NCBI GenBank assembly: GCA_000621405.1
Contig: JHYK01000016.1
Location: forward strand, 1 to 64,000
Direction of reading: 5' to 3'
DNA: 64,000 bases
From: Lachnospiraceae bacterium AC3007
GTDB taxonomy: Bacteria > Bacillota > Clostridia > Lachnospirales > Lachnospiraceae
Each line of letters opens with the position of its first letter. Position 1 is the stretch's first letter. Below are positions 42,520-51,384 of this stretch, piece after piece. The notes under the pieces were generated by a model. It was not told where the DNA came from and did not search any database. It was given only the letters and a program-made list of their open reading frames with translations. A program made the position numbers and the translations under genes.

Positions 42520-42558
42520 ACTTGAAATATCATCTTTCGTTTTCTAAAGATTTCAAGT
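42520..42558. promoter_or_regulatory. Inverted repeat upstream of the BREX promoter, candidate operator
   Basis: ACTTGAAAT (42520-42528) and ATTTCAAGT (42550-42558) are exact inverted copies separated by 21 bp that themselves contain CTTT/AAAG. The site ends at the expected -35 position of the BREX promoter. It is a plausible binding site for the small XRE protein encoded next. It could alternatively be a transcript-end hairpin. Confidence 0.5.
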
Positions 42559-42577
42559 GGTAATACGCAGCCGGCTA

Positions 42578-42586
42578 TGATATAAT
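42578..42586 (+). promoter_or_regulatory. Extended -10 promoter of the BREX operon
   Basis: TGATATAAT gives a perfect -10 (42581-42586) with the TG extension. The -35 region (TGGTAA, 42558-42563) is poor, as often with extended -10 promoters. The first ATG is 63 bp downstream. The about 335-bp gap before it holds no convincing gene. Confidence 0.6.
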
Positions 42587-42648
42587 TTTCGTTAAGTACG
42601 TAATAGGTGTTTATGCGCTAAATCGCATGCTTGACGAAAGGGAAGATT

Positions 42649-42858
42649 ATGTCAGTATCGTACAACGGATTATGGAAGATGTTGATCGACAAGAACATGT
42701 ACAAGAAGGACCTCGCCGCGGAGTTGAATATCAGTTCTGCCACTATGGCCAGGATGGGTAAGGGCGAAAATGTATCCATGGAGGTACTTCAGAAGATCTG
42801 TGAGTACATGGATTGCAATATCGGTGACATCTTAAGTTTTGAGAAAGATGATAAGTAA
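42649..42858 (+). CDS. Small XRE/Cro-like regulator heading the BREX operon
   Basis: This protein is 69 residues from ATG 42649 (AAAGGGAAG upstream). A TTG six codons earlier lies before the ribosome site. The whole protein is an HTH_26/Cro-type domain: LWKMLIDKNMYKKDLAAELN, then SATMARMGKGENVSMEVLQK. Such small regulators head many restriction and BREX operons in Firmicutes. It probably represses or times the operon via the inverted repeat at 42,520. This is unlike the larger WYL-type BrxR found in other BREX loci. Confidence 0.8.
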   Translation: MSVSYNGLWKMLIDKNMYKKDLAAELNISSATMARMGKGENVSMEVLQKICEYMDCNIGDILSFEKDDK

Positions 42859-42872
42859 GAGAAGGAAGTGTG

Positions 42873-43466
42873 ATGATGGAATATAACGCAAGTGCGACAA
42901 AGCACCTGTTCTGGTTTGTTGAGACCAGAGAGACTGCCCGCCTTCTCGGAAATCATACCATGGATGAGGTTAGGCAGATCGTCATAGACGAAAACCTATA
43001 CCAACAGAAGTCAGAATCCAGACTTATCAATGAATTTGGATGTATAAGGAACCGGCTTGAGGCGTTGCCCGAAGAACTTCGCAAGATGATGATCACCGCG
43101 GATATCAATACGGGTAAACTGATAGCATTTATAGGTTGTATGGCTTCTGACAAATTACTGTTTGACCTTATGTATGACGTATATCGGCAAAAGGTGTATT
43201 TGGGCGAGCCGGGGTTATCGGACGCGGATCTGAATATATTCTTTAAGGATAAGCAGGATCAGAACGAAAAAGTCGCAGCATTAACCGACACCTCGGTCAA
43301 GAAACTGAAACAGGTATATTGCAGGTACATGATTGAGGCAGGTTTATTGACGGGAAAAGTTACCGACAAGAAGATAGCAAAGCCCTATATCGATCCTGAT
43401 CTTCGCTTTGCACTTCAAAGAAATGCGATGGATAAGTATCTGGCAGCAATCACGGGAGAAAAATGA
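42873..43466 (+). CDS. brxA: BREX protein BrxA (DUF1819)
   Basis: This 197-residue helical protein matches the BrxA/DUF1819 family in size and pattern (start MEYNASATKHLFWFVETRET, internal INTGKLIAFIGCMASDKLLFDL, end KPYIDPDLRFALQ). BrxA is a small DNA-binding core component of BREX whose exact job is still debated. The start is one of three consecutive start codons (GTG 42870, ATG 42873, ATG 42876) behind AAGGAAG. BrxB overlaps its stop (ATGATGG). Confidence 0.85.
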   Translation: MMEYNASATKHLFWFVETRETARLLGNHTMDEVRQIVIDENLYQQKSESRLINEFGCIRNRLEALPEELRKMMITADINTGKLIAFIGCMASDKLLFDLMYDVYRQKVYLGEPGLSDADLNIFFKDKQDQNEKVAALTDTSVKKLKQVYCRYMIEAGLLTGKVTDKKIAKPYIDPDLRFALQRNAMDKYLAAITGEK

Positions 43467-44041
43467 TGGAGTTTAGTGAACGTTTAGACAAGATCTGGGA
43501 TCGTATCTCGGATGAAGACTTTTTGGCAAACCGCGGCGTTGCCAACGAGGTCCGCTACTACGTATTTGATTATGAACCCTGCGATGAACTTGTCATACGG
43601 GATAAGATCAAAGCTTTGAAAAAGAAGAATAATCCCGAAGCGGACGGATTCCAGATCGTTGAATATGATCTATATGAAATGGTCATAGAAATATTGGAAG
43701 AAAAGGGATATATCGATAAGTGTATCAAGTTCGAGGAAGAGAAGGGCATGGAGTATCTGTACACTGCCGTGACAAAGATGCTCAGACTCACTAATGATGA
43801 CAATCTGATTGTTACAAAGATACTTGAAAGCACTCCCGAGGATGCGGTCGTATTCCTTACAGGAGTTGGAAAGGTATTTCCTTTTGTGAGATCTCATAAT
43901 GTACTGAACAACTTGCATCAAGTTCTTGACAGTGTTCCGGTCGTGATGTTCTATCCGGGTACTTGGAATGGCCAGAGCCTAAGCTTATTTGGAACCATAA
44001 CAGATGGAAATTATTACAGAGCATTTCCACTTATCGTATAG
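43463..44041 (+). CDS. brxB: BREX protein BrxB (DUF1788)
   Basis: This 192-residue protein matches DUF1788: N-terminal RLDKIWDRISDEDFLANRGV, central VEYDLYEMVIEILEEKGYID, and C-terminal VVFLTGVGKVFPFVRSHNVL with VPVVMFYPGTWNGQSLSLFG. BrxB is a conserved core BREX subunit. It lies between brxA (4-bp overlap) and brxC (11-bp gap), the standard type 1 order. Confidence 0.88.
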   Translation: MMEFSERLDKIWDRISDEDFLANRGVANEVRYYVFDYEPCDELVIRDKIKALKKKNNPEADGFQIVEYDLYEMVIEILEEKGYIDKCIKFEEEKGMEYLYTAVTKMLRLTNDDNLIVTKILESTPEDAVVFLTGVGKVFPFVRSHNVLNNLHQVLDSVPVVMFYPGTWNGQSLSLFGTITDGNYYRAFPLIV

Positions 44042-44052
44042 GAGGATGACAG

Positions 44053-47000
44053 ATGAAGGTCCAAGACATGTTTGAAAAAAAGATTACCCGTGAGATCAAA
44101 GGTGTAATCAAAGTCGGACAAAAGGATGATGAAAACGTATATCAGGAGTTGGACGAGTACGTTGTTACTGCCGAACTTGAGAAGTACATGAACCGGTTCT
44201 TTGATGCATATAGCAGAAGCGTTACGGGAAGAACCGACAATATGGGTGTATGGATATCTGGATTCTTTGGAAGCGGTAAGTCTCATTTCCTAAAGATCTT
44301 GTCATATATCCTCAGCAATCGTGTCGTTGAAAACGATGAAGGCAAAAAGAGAGAAGCTGTCAGTTTTTTCTCTGAAGGCATTAAGGTTGGCGACGATAAG
44401 CTGAAGAAGAAGATTTCCGATGTTGCATCCGAAAGCGGCGATATTGACGTCATTCTCTTTAATGTGGATTCCAAGAGTACAACTGACTCAAAGATCAATA
44501 AAGAGGCCATAAAAGACGTATTCATGAAAGTCTTCAATGATTATCTCGGATATTGCGGATCTATACCGTTCCTTGCCGATTTCGAGCGTAAGCTTGATGA
44601 GCAGGGACAGTATGAGGATTTCAAAAAGAAATTCGAAGAACTTGAAGGCAGAACATGGAATGAAGGCCGGGAAGATTACTATTTCGTGCAGGATTCCATA
44701 GTAAAAGCCGTAACGGAACTTGGCATTATGGGCGAAGATGCTGCTAAGAACTGGGCTGAAAACGCTGAAAAATCATATAGTCTGTCTATAGATCAGTTTG
44801 CAGAATATGTCAAGAAATACTGCGATAAGAAGGGGAAGAATCATCACGTTTTGTTCCTTGTAGATGAGATAGGACAGTATATCGCTGATGACAGCAAACT
44901 TATGCTCAATCTCCAGACCGTAACCGAGGATCTTGGAACAGCTTGCGGTGGAAAAGCATGGATAATCGTAACATCTCAGCAGGATATCGACTCTATCACA
45001 AAGACGATGGGTGAAGATTTCTCCAAGATTCAGGGTCGTTTTGCTACAAGGATCGCGCTTTCATCGGCTGATGCAGATGAAGTTATCAAGAAACGTATTC
45101 TTTACAAGAAAGATGATGCCCGGCCGATACTTGAGAAACTGTATCAGGATTACGAGTCGACTATTAAGAATATCATTACATTCAGTGAAGGCACTCCGAA
45201 CATGCCTCTTTACAAAGATGCCGCGGAGTTTGCTGATGTATACCCGTTTATTCCGTATCAGTTTAAGCTTGCCGGAGACGTATTAACAGCAGTTCGTCAG
45301 TATTCTTCCAGCGGAAAACATCTGGCTGATGGTGAGAGGTCACTGCTCGCACTGTTTAAAGAGGCCGCGGTTCACTATGCAGACGACAGGGAAGGCGTAT
45401 TAGTTCCGTTTAATGCGTTCTACAGCGCGTTAGATGACTTTATTGACCATACACATAGGATCGTAATCACACAGGCTTCGAGAAACACGAGACTTAACAA
45501 CTTTGACGTTGAACTCTTGAAAGTCCTGTTCATGACAAAGCATGTAAACAATTTCAAGCGTGATGTCGAGAATCTAACAACTCTTATGATCTCAAAGGTA
45601 GATGAAGACAGGCTTGATCTATCCAAGAAGGTTGAGAAATCACTCAGAGCCCTTTGTGATGAGGCACTTGTACAAAAAAATGGTGATGAACACACGTTCC
45701 TTACGAACGAAGAGCAGGAAGCGGAGATAAGGATTCAGCATTACAACATCGATCCCAAGGATGTTGTTGATTACGTTGCACAAGTTGCGTTTGAAGAAGT
45801 CATTGTATTCCCGAACAATAAGTACAGGTATAATCCGCGGTATCAGTTCTCGTTCAACCAACTGATTGACGATAAGGCTTACAGAAACAATGTTTCTCAC
45901 AAAATCGGCCTGAAACTTCTTACCGCATATAGCGGAAAAGAAGATGAAACTGCACTAAGTATGCTTTCTGCACAGGAAAAGAATGTGATTGTTCGTATGT
46001 CAGATGATTACGCCTATCTGTCCGAAATTGAGGGAATGAAGAAGATTGAGGCATTCCTAAATGATCCGACGTCCACAAATCTTACAGATTTCGAGATTAT
46101 CAGTGCGAATAAGCGTAAGGAACGCACACAGAAGGCGGCTCGAGTAAGCGACTATATTCGTTTTGCATTAGAGAATGCCGATATTTACGTGCTTGGAGAC
46201 AAAATATTAACGAAATCCAAGGATGTTACAGCACGTATATCTGAAGCGTTCGAAAAGCTAATAAATGGTGAATATCATAAGCTTAAATGTATGGAATCCC
46301 AGCCTACTCAGGCTGATATCATGGATATGATCAAAAATCTGAGAACACAGGCTAATATGAGTCAGTTCGGAATAGGTAGCGATCCAAATCAGGAAGCACT
46401 GAGTTCTGTGATAGAAGAGATCAGATATGCCGGCAAGCATGGAGCACAGTACTCTGTGAAGCAGGCGCTTGATCAATTTATGGATCCTCCGTACGGATAT
46501 ACTGAAGAAGATGTTGAGTATCTTATCGCAACCCTGTATCGCAAAGGTCAGATCAGCCTTAAGATGAACAGCATAATCTACACCCCTGCAAGCACAACGC
46601 CTGAGGAAGCTTATAAGTACATCACAAAAAGAGAATTCCGTGAGAAGGTACTTCTGGAGATAAAGGAAGTGGCACCGCAGCAGCATATCAAAGCTGTAAA
46701 GGATGTTATTAGAGAATTCTATGGCAGAAGTGTAACAACGGATGATCAGGATAGCCTTATGCGGGATTATCGTAGCTATGCTGAGACGAAGAAGAGTGCA
46801 ATAGAGACAGTTCTTCGTGATGATTACGGCATAAATTCAAAGCTACCGGGGAAAAAGATACTAGAGAAGGCTCTTCGCTTGATAGACGATACCCTTCATA
46901 TCAGCGATCCAATGAGTTTCTATAAGAGAGTTGATGAGTTGTGTGATGACTTTATAGAAGTTGGTCTTGATATCGGAGATCTGAACAGCTTCCTCGGCGG

Positions 47001-47685
47001 CGTTCAGAAGGATAAGTTCCTTCATGCCGTTAAGACACTTAGTTTGTATGAGGCAAGCAAGAACTATATTTCTGATCAAACAATAATTGATTACGCAACA
47101 CAGATCAAGAAGATTATCAGCGTTGAAAAGCCGTACTCCTTCATTCCGAAATTGGAAGAGTATGACAAGAATCTTATGGATGAGATTATAAAGCTTCTTG
47201 AAAATGATACCAAGAGGATTGAGCCGGATGTATATGCAGATTGGAAGATGGTCAAGGAGAGCATACCGTCAGATAGACCATATGCGCAGAGGCTGATTGA
47301 TAGGATTGATCCCAAGTTCCAGGATCTGATACAGAAGTTAAAGACGGTAAATGATGTGGCTACGCTGAACGGTATTCCCTCTGAGAGTAATGCACTCTTA
47401 CAGAACTGCCTGCGCATGATCCAGAACGAAGAGGATGCGTACCAGTCAGAAGTGGAGCGGAAGAGAAAAGAAGAGGAAGAAAAGGGCAAACAGGATGGAG
47501 CAGAGCCGGTTGCTCCGGTTAAGCCTGTAAAAGTGATCAAGAATAAGCCGGTATCCTTTAGAAGCATTACGGGAAATAAGACATATTCTATCAAGACCGA
47601 GGAAGATATTGATAAGGTGCTTGATGAGCTGCGAACTGCATTGAAGGCGCAGTTGGAGGAAGATACAATCATAAAACTCAGCTAA
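44053..47685 (+). CDS. brxC: BREX ATPase BrxC
   Basis: This 1,210-residue protein has Walker A WISGFFGSGKSHFLKIL (about 66-82), a Walker B-like HHVLFLVDEIGQYI (about 263-276) and a sensor-like AWIIVTSQQDI. The long C-terminal helical part includes a coiled, Lys/Glu-rich linker (about 1,130-1,165). BrxC is the large P-loop ATPase of BREX that joins the complex with PglX and PglZ. The length is standard for type 1. Excellent ribosome site TAGGAGGATGAC. Base composition matches brxA and brxB, so the core looks co-inherited. Confidence 0.92.
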   Translation: MKVQDMFEKKITREIKGVIKVGQKDDENVYQELDEYVVTAELEKYMNRFFDAYSRSVTGRTDNMGVWISGFFGSGKSHFLKILSYILSNRVVENDEGKKREAVSFFSEGIKVGDDKLKKKISDVASESGDIDVILFNVDSKSTTDSKINKEAIKDVFMKVFNDYLGYCGSIPFLADFERKLDEQGQYEDFKKKFEELEGRTWNEGREDYYFVQDSIVKAVTELGIMGEDAAKNWAENAEKSYSLSIDQFAEYVKKYCDKKGKNHHVLFLVDEIGQYIADDSKLMLNLQTVTEDLGTACGGKAWIIVTSQQDIDSITKTMGEDFSKIQGRFATRIALSSADADEVIKKRILYKKDDARPILEKLYQDYESTIKNIITFSEGTPNMPLYKDAAEFADVYPFIPYQFKLAGDVLTAVRQYSSSGKHLADGERSLLALFKEAAVHYADDREGVLVPFNAFYSALDDFIDHTHRIVITQASRNTRLNNFDVELLKVLFMTKHVNNFKRDVENLTTLMISKVDEDRLDLSKKVEKSLRALCDEALVQKNGDEHTFLTNEEQEAEIRIQHYNIDPKDVVDYVAQVAFEEVIVFPNNKYRYNPRYQFSFNQLIDDKAYRNNVSHKIGLKLLTAYSGKEDETALSMLSAQEKNVIVRMSDDYAYLSEIEGMKKIEAFLNDPTSTNLTDFEIISANKRKERTQKAARVSDYIRFALENADIYVLGDKILTKSKDVTARISEAFEKLINGEYHKLKCMESQPTQADIMDMIKNLRTQANMSQFGIGSDPNQEALSSVIEEIRYAGKHGAQYSVKQALDQFMDPPYGYTEEDVEYLIATLYRKGQISLKMNSIIYTPASTTPEEAYKYITKREFREKVLLEIKEVAPQQHIKAVKDVIREFYGRSVTTDDQDSLMRDYRSYAETKKSAIETVLRDDYGINSKLPGKKILEKALRLIDDTLHISDPMSFYKRVDELCDDFIEVGLDIGDLNSFLGGVQKDKFLHAVKTLSLYEASKNYISDQTIIDYATQIKKIISVEKPYSFIPKLEEYDKNLMDEIIKLLENDTKRIEPDVYADWKMVKESIPSDRPYAQRLIDRIDPKFQDLIQKLKTVNDVATLNGIPSESNALLQNCLRMIQNEEDAYQSEVERKRKEEEEKGKQDGAEPVAPVKPVKVIKNKPVSFRSITGNKTYSIKTEEDIDKVLDELRTALKAQLEEDTIIKLS

Positions 47686-47700
47686 GAGAGGACTGTAGAT

Positions 47701-50700
47701 ATGGATAAGACTACTATCAGAAATTTTGCGATAGAAGCAAGAAAGATCCTTATGAAATCTGCCATAACAGAGGCTGGTTTCTATGGAATCACAAAGGACG
47801 GATGCAAGTCTCCGACTCAAAAGGGTAACGATTTTGAGGTGTATGAGACGGTAGCCGGTACTGAAAACAGGATATTTGGCGATGATATCAAGCGTCGTGC
47901 CAGTCTGGTAAAAGCTATCGGAGATATTGGATTTGATCAGGTCATCGAGGAAACGGCATATACATGGTTTAACCGTATCATAGCGATTCGTTTTATGGAG
48001 GTAAATAACTACCTTCCTACGAGAGTGCGTGTCTTATCTTCTGAGACCGGCAGCGGCACGCCTGATATCATATCGCAGTCTGATACGGTAGAACTGAATC
48101 TATCAGAGGAGGAAGTGGAGAAGGTTCAGACCGCAAAGAAGGAAAACCGCTATGATGATGCGTTTAGGCTTCTTTTCATAAAACAGTGTAATGAACTGAA
48201 TGATATTCTGCCTGGGCTTTTTGAGAAGACCGATGATTATATGGAGCTTCTTCTGAAAATCACATATACAAATGATGGTGTGATTCGTATGCTCGTGGAT
48301 TCTATACCGGAGAGCAATTTCAATGTTGAGACAGAAGGACAGGTAGAGATCATCGGCTGGATGTACCAGTATTACAACACCGAGCTTAAAGATGATACCT
48401 TCGCCAAGCTGAAAAAGAATATAAAAGTCACCAAGGAAAGAATCCCTGCGGCAACGCAGCTTTTCACACCGGACTGGATTGTGCGTTACATGGTAGAAAA
48501 CTCCCTTGGCCGTGTATGGATAGAGCATTTAAGAACAGTAGATTCTTCTGTTGATGAAAAAACAAAGGCAGAGGAGTTCGGATGGAAGTATTATCTGCCG
48601 GAGGCAGAGCAGGAAGAGGATGTGGCTTCGCGGCTTGTAGAGATTAGAAAGTCATACAAAGACCTGGCACCACAGGATATTACCTGCATAGATCCGTGCA
48701 TGGGTTCCGGGCATATTCTTGTGTATATGTTTGATGTTCTTATGGACATTTATCGCAGCGAAGGCTTTTCTGAAAGAGAAGCTGTCTTTGACATACTCGA
48801 AAAGAACATCAGAGGATTGGATATCGATCGTCGTGCATATCAGCTGTCATATTTTGCACTGATGATGAAAGCGAGAGGATATAACAGGATCTTCTTCCGT
48901 GGTCATGAGGATATAGATGGCAACAGAATACAGGCTGTGCCGAGAGTATATGCAATCGAGGAGAGCAATTCCATTGAAAGAAATCAGCTTCAGTATTATG
49001 GAGCAGGTCTTGATGAGATGCAGAAGAATAATGCTATCAATCAGATGAACGGATTACTTGAAACACTGCATGATGCAAAGGAATACGGTTCTATTTTGAA
49101 TGTGGAGAACTATGATTGGAAGTTGCTCCATTCGTTTGTTGATGCGTTTGATAACAGTGGGCAGATGTCTCTTGTTGGGTTCGTGGCTGGACGGTCGCAG
49201 ATTTTATTGAAGAAGCTTGTTGATATAGGAGAAGTGCTGGCAAGTAAGTATGATGCTGTCGTTACAAATCCGCCTTATATGGGATCGGATAGTATGGACG
49301 AATTCCTAACTAAATTTATAAAAAAACACTATTTAATGGCTAAAGCCGATTTGTATGCTGCGTTTATAATTAAGTGTAAGAATTTGCTAAAAAAAGATGG
49401 ATTACAGGCAATGATAACACAGCATTCATGGATGTTTTTATCAAGTTTCGATAAAATGAGAGAATTTATTGTAAAAGAATGCACTATAAGTAGTATGGTT
49501 CATCTAGGCGCAAGGGCTTTTGAGGAAATAAGTGGAGAGATTGTACAAACTGTATCATGGGTATCAAGTAAATTTGCCTATAGTTTTTATGGTAATTATG
49601 TCAGATTGGTAGATTATACTAGCCAATATGAGAAAGAAAAGGCGTTTTTAGCGGGAAAAGATTTATATAAAAATTCACAAGATAATTTTGCTAGCATACC
49701 TGGTTTTCCGATAGCTTATTGGCTTTCTGCTAGATTTCAAGATTTGTTTAAAAATGGAGTTGAAATTGGTAAATTCATTCATTCGAGGGATGGACTTACA
49801 ACAGGTAAGAACGAATTGTATATCCGATGTTTTTGGGAAGTGAATATTGATTCGATAGGATTTGGAAATGAAAACGCAGAAAAGTTTTGGGAAACAAATA
49901 AAAAATATGCTCCTATATTAAAGGGGGGTTCATATAGAAAGTGGTATGGGAATAATCTATTTGTAATAACATATGACAGGCAGGGGTATCAGAAATTATC
50001 AACTGTCGGGAATAAGCTTCCGTCAAAAGAAGTATATTTTAAGGAGTTTATATCTTGGAATAGAATTTCAACAAGAATGGCTTTTAGATATTGTGAGAAA
50101 GGATATTTGTTTGAAAGTGCAAGTCTTGTTGCATATGCGGAAAGAGAAGAAGACTTATATTATTCACTTGCATTTGCAAATACTTGTTTAGCAGCAAAAG
50201 AAATGCAATTAATTAACCCCACCACAAATATGCTCAGCGGGTACGTTGATTCTCTGAAAATACCACAAATGGAATCCAGCGATATGAAAAAATGCTCGGA
50301 ACTAGCCAAGGAATGTGTTGGTTTGGCAAAAAAGGATTGGGACTCCTTTGAAATATCATGGGACTATGAACGCAATCCATTAATATCAATTATAGATAAG
50401 AATAGAGAGATATTTGGTGATAAAGATATTAAGTTAGAAGACTGTTTTAAACTTTGGGAGAAGGAGTGCAATGACCGATTTACTAAACTCAAAAAAAATG
50501 AAGAAGAGCTTAATCAGATATTTATAAATGTATATGGATTACAAGATGAGTTGCCAAAGATGGTGGACGACAAGGATGTTTCTGTCCGCAAAGCTGATAA
50601 GAGTAGAGATGTGCGCTCCCTTATTTCGTATGCAGTAGGTTGTATGTTTGGGAGATACTCTTTGGATGATATTGGATTGATATACGCAGGTGGACAATTC

Positions 50701-51369
50701 GATTCAAGGAGATACAAGACATTTTCAGCAGATAAGGATGCGATTATTCCAATAACGGATGAGCAATACTTCGAGGATGACATCGTTGATCGTTTAGAAG
50801 AGTTTATTACGCATGTTTATGGAAAAATGTTTTTGGAAGAAAACTTAGAATACATAGCAGACGCACTGGGAGTAAAAGGAATTTCATCACGTGATCGAAT
50901 TCGTAGTTATTTCATTAACGACTTCTTTAAGGATCACTGTAGTATTTATTCAGTGGCGGGGTCAGGCAAACGACCAATTTACTGGTTATTTGATTCCGGT
51001 AAAGAAAATGGTTTTAAGTGTTTAGTATATCTGCATAGATACACGCCAGATATGGCAGGGTTAATTCGTTCGGATTATCTTACACGAACACAGAATATGA
51101 TTGAAAATGCACTAAAAAATGCAGAATATGCTATCAATACATCAAGTAGTGCTGTTGATAGAGCACAGGCAACCAAGAAACGTGATAAGTATATTAAGCA
51201 ACTTGCAGAGATTAGGGCATATTACCCCGCTCTTTCACATATTGCGTTACAGAGAATAAATCTTGATCTGGACGATGGTGTAAAAGCAAATTATGAGAAA
51301 TTCCAGAATATAGAGGTTTCCCTAGAGGGTGAAAAGAAGCAAAAAGTAGATTTGTTGGCAAGGATATAA
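47701..51369 (+). CDS. pglX: BREX adenine-specific DNA methyltransferase PglX
   Basis: This 1,222-residue protein has methyltransferase motif I DPCMGSGHILVYMFDVL (about 331-347) and catalytic NPPYMGS (about 523-529). A long target-recognition half follows. BREX PglX marks self DNA by N6-adenine methylation at an asymmetric site and is needed for phage exclusion. From about 49,270 to about 50,450 (the recognition domain region) the DNA becomes markedly more AT-rich than the flanks, consistent with exchange of the specificity domain. No frameshift is seen, so the gene looks intact. The KAP-like gene starts 15 bp later. Confidence 0.93.
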   Translation: MDKTTIRNFAIEARKILMKSAITEAGFYGITKDGCKSPTQKGNDFEVYETVAGTENRIFGDDIKRRASLVKAIGDIGFDQVIEETAYTWFNRIIAIRFMEVNNYLPTRVRVLSSETGSGTPDIISQSDTVELNLSEEEVEKVQTAKKENRYDDAFRLLFIKQCNELNDILPGLFEKTDDYMELLLKITYTNDGVIRMLVDSIPESNFNVETEGQVEIIGWMYQYYNTELKDDTFAKLKKNIKVTKERIPAATQLFTPDWIVRYMVENSLGRVWIEHLRTVDSSVDEKTKAEEFGWKYYLPEAEQEEDVASRLVEIRKSYKDLAPQDITCIDPCMGSGHILVYMFDVLMDIYRSEGFSEREAVFDILEKNIRGLDIDRRAYQLSYFALMMKARGYNRIFFRGHEDIDGNRIQAVPRVYAIEESNSIERNQLQYYGAGLDEMQKNNAINQMNGLLETLHDAKEYGSILNVENYDWKLLHSFVDAFDNSGQMSLVGFVAGRSQILLKKLVDIGEVLASKYDAVVTNPPYMGSDSMDEFLTKFIKKHYLMAKADLYAAFIIKCKNLLKKDGLQAMITQHSWMFLSSFDKMREFIVKECTISSMVHLGARAFEEISGEIVQTVSWVSSKFAYSFYGNYVRLVDYTSQYEKEKAFLAGKDLYKNSQDNFASIPGFPIAYWLSARFQDLFKNGVEIGKFIHSRDGLTTGKNELYIRCFWEVNIDSIGFGNENAEKFWETNKKYAPILKGGSYRKWYGNNLFVITYDRQGYQKLSTVGNKLPSKEVYFKEFISWNRISTRMAFRYCEKGYLFESASLVAYAEREEDLYYSLAFANTCLAAKEMQLINPTTNMLSGYVDSLKIPQMESSDMKKCSELAKECVGLAKKDWDSFEISWDYERNPLISIIDKNREIFGDKDIKLEDCFKLWEKECNDRFTKLKKNEEELNQIFINVYGLQDELPKMVDDKDVSVRKADKSRDVRSLISYAVGCMFGRYSLDDIGLIYAGGQFDSRRYKTFSADKDAIIPITDEQYFEDDIVDRLEEFITHVYGKMFLEENLEYIADALGVKGISSRDRIRSYFINDFFKDHCSIYSVAGSGKRPIYWLFDSGKENGFKCLVYLHRYTPDMAGLIRSDYLTRTQNMIENALKNAEYAINTSSSAVDRAQATKKRDKYIKQLAEIRAYYPALSHIALQRINLDLDDGVKANYEKFQNIEVSLEGEKKQKVDLLARI

Positions 51370-51384
51370 AATGAAGGGTTATCT

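Noticed and set aside
42378-42563. 61-codon frame in the gap before the BREX regulator
   Set aside because: It has no ribosome site, runs through the inverted repeat, and its composition looks non-coding.
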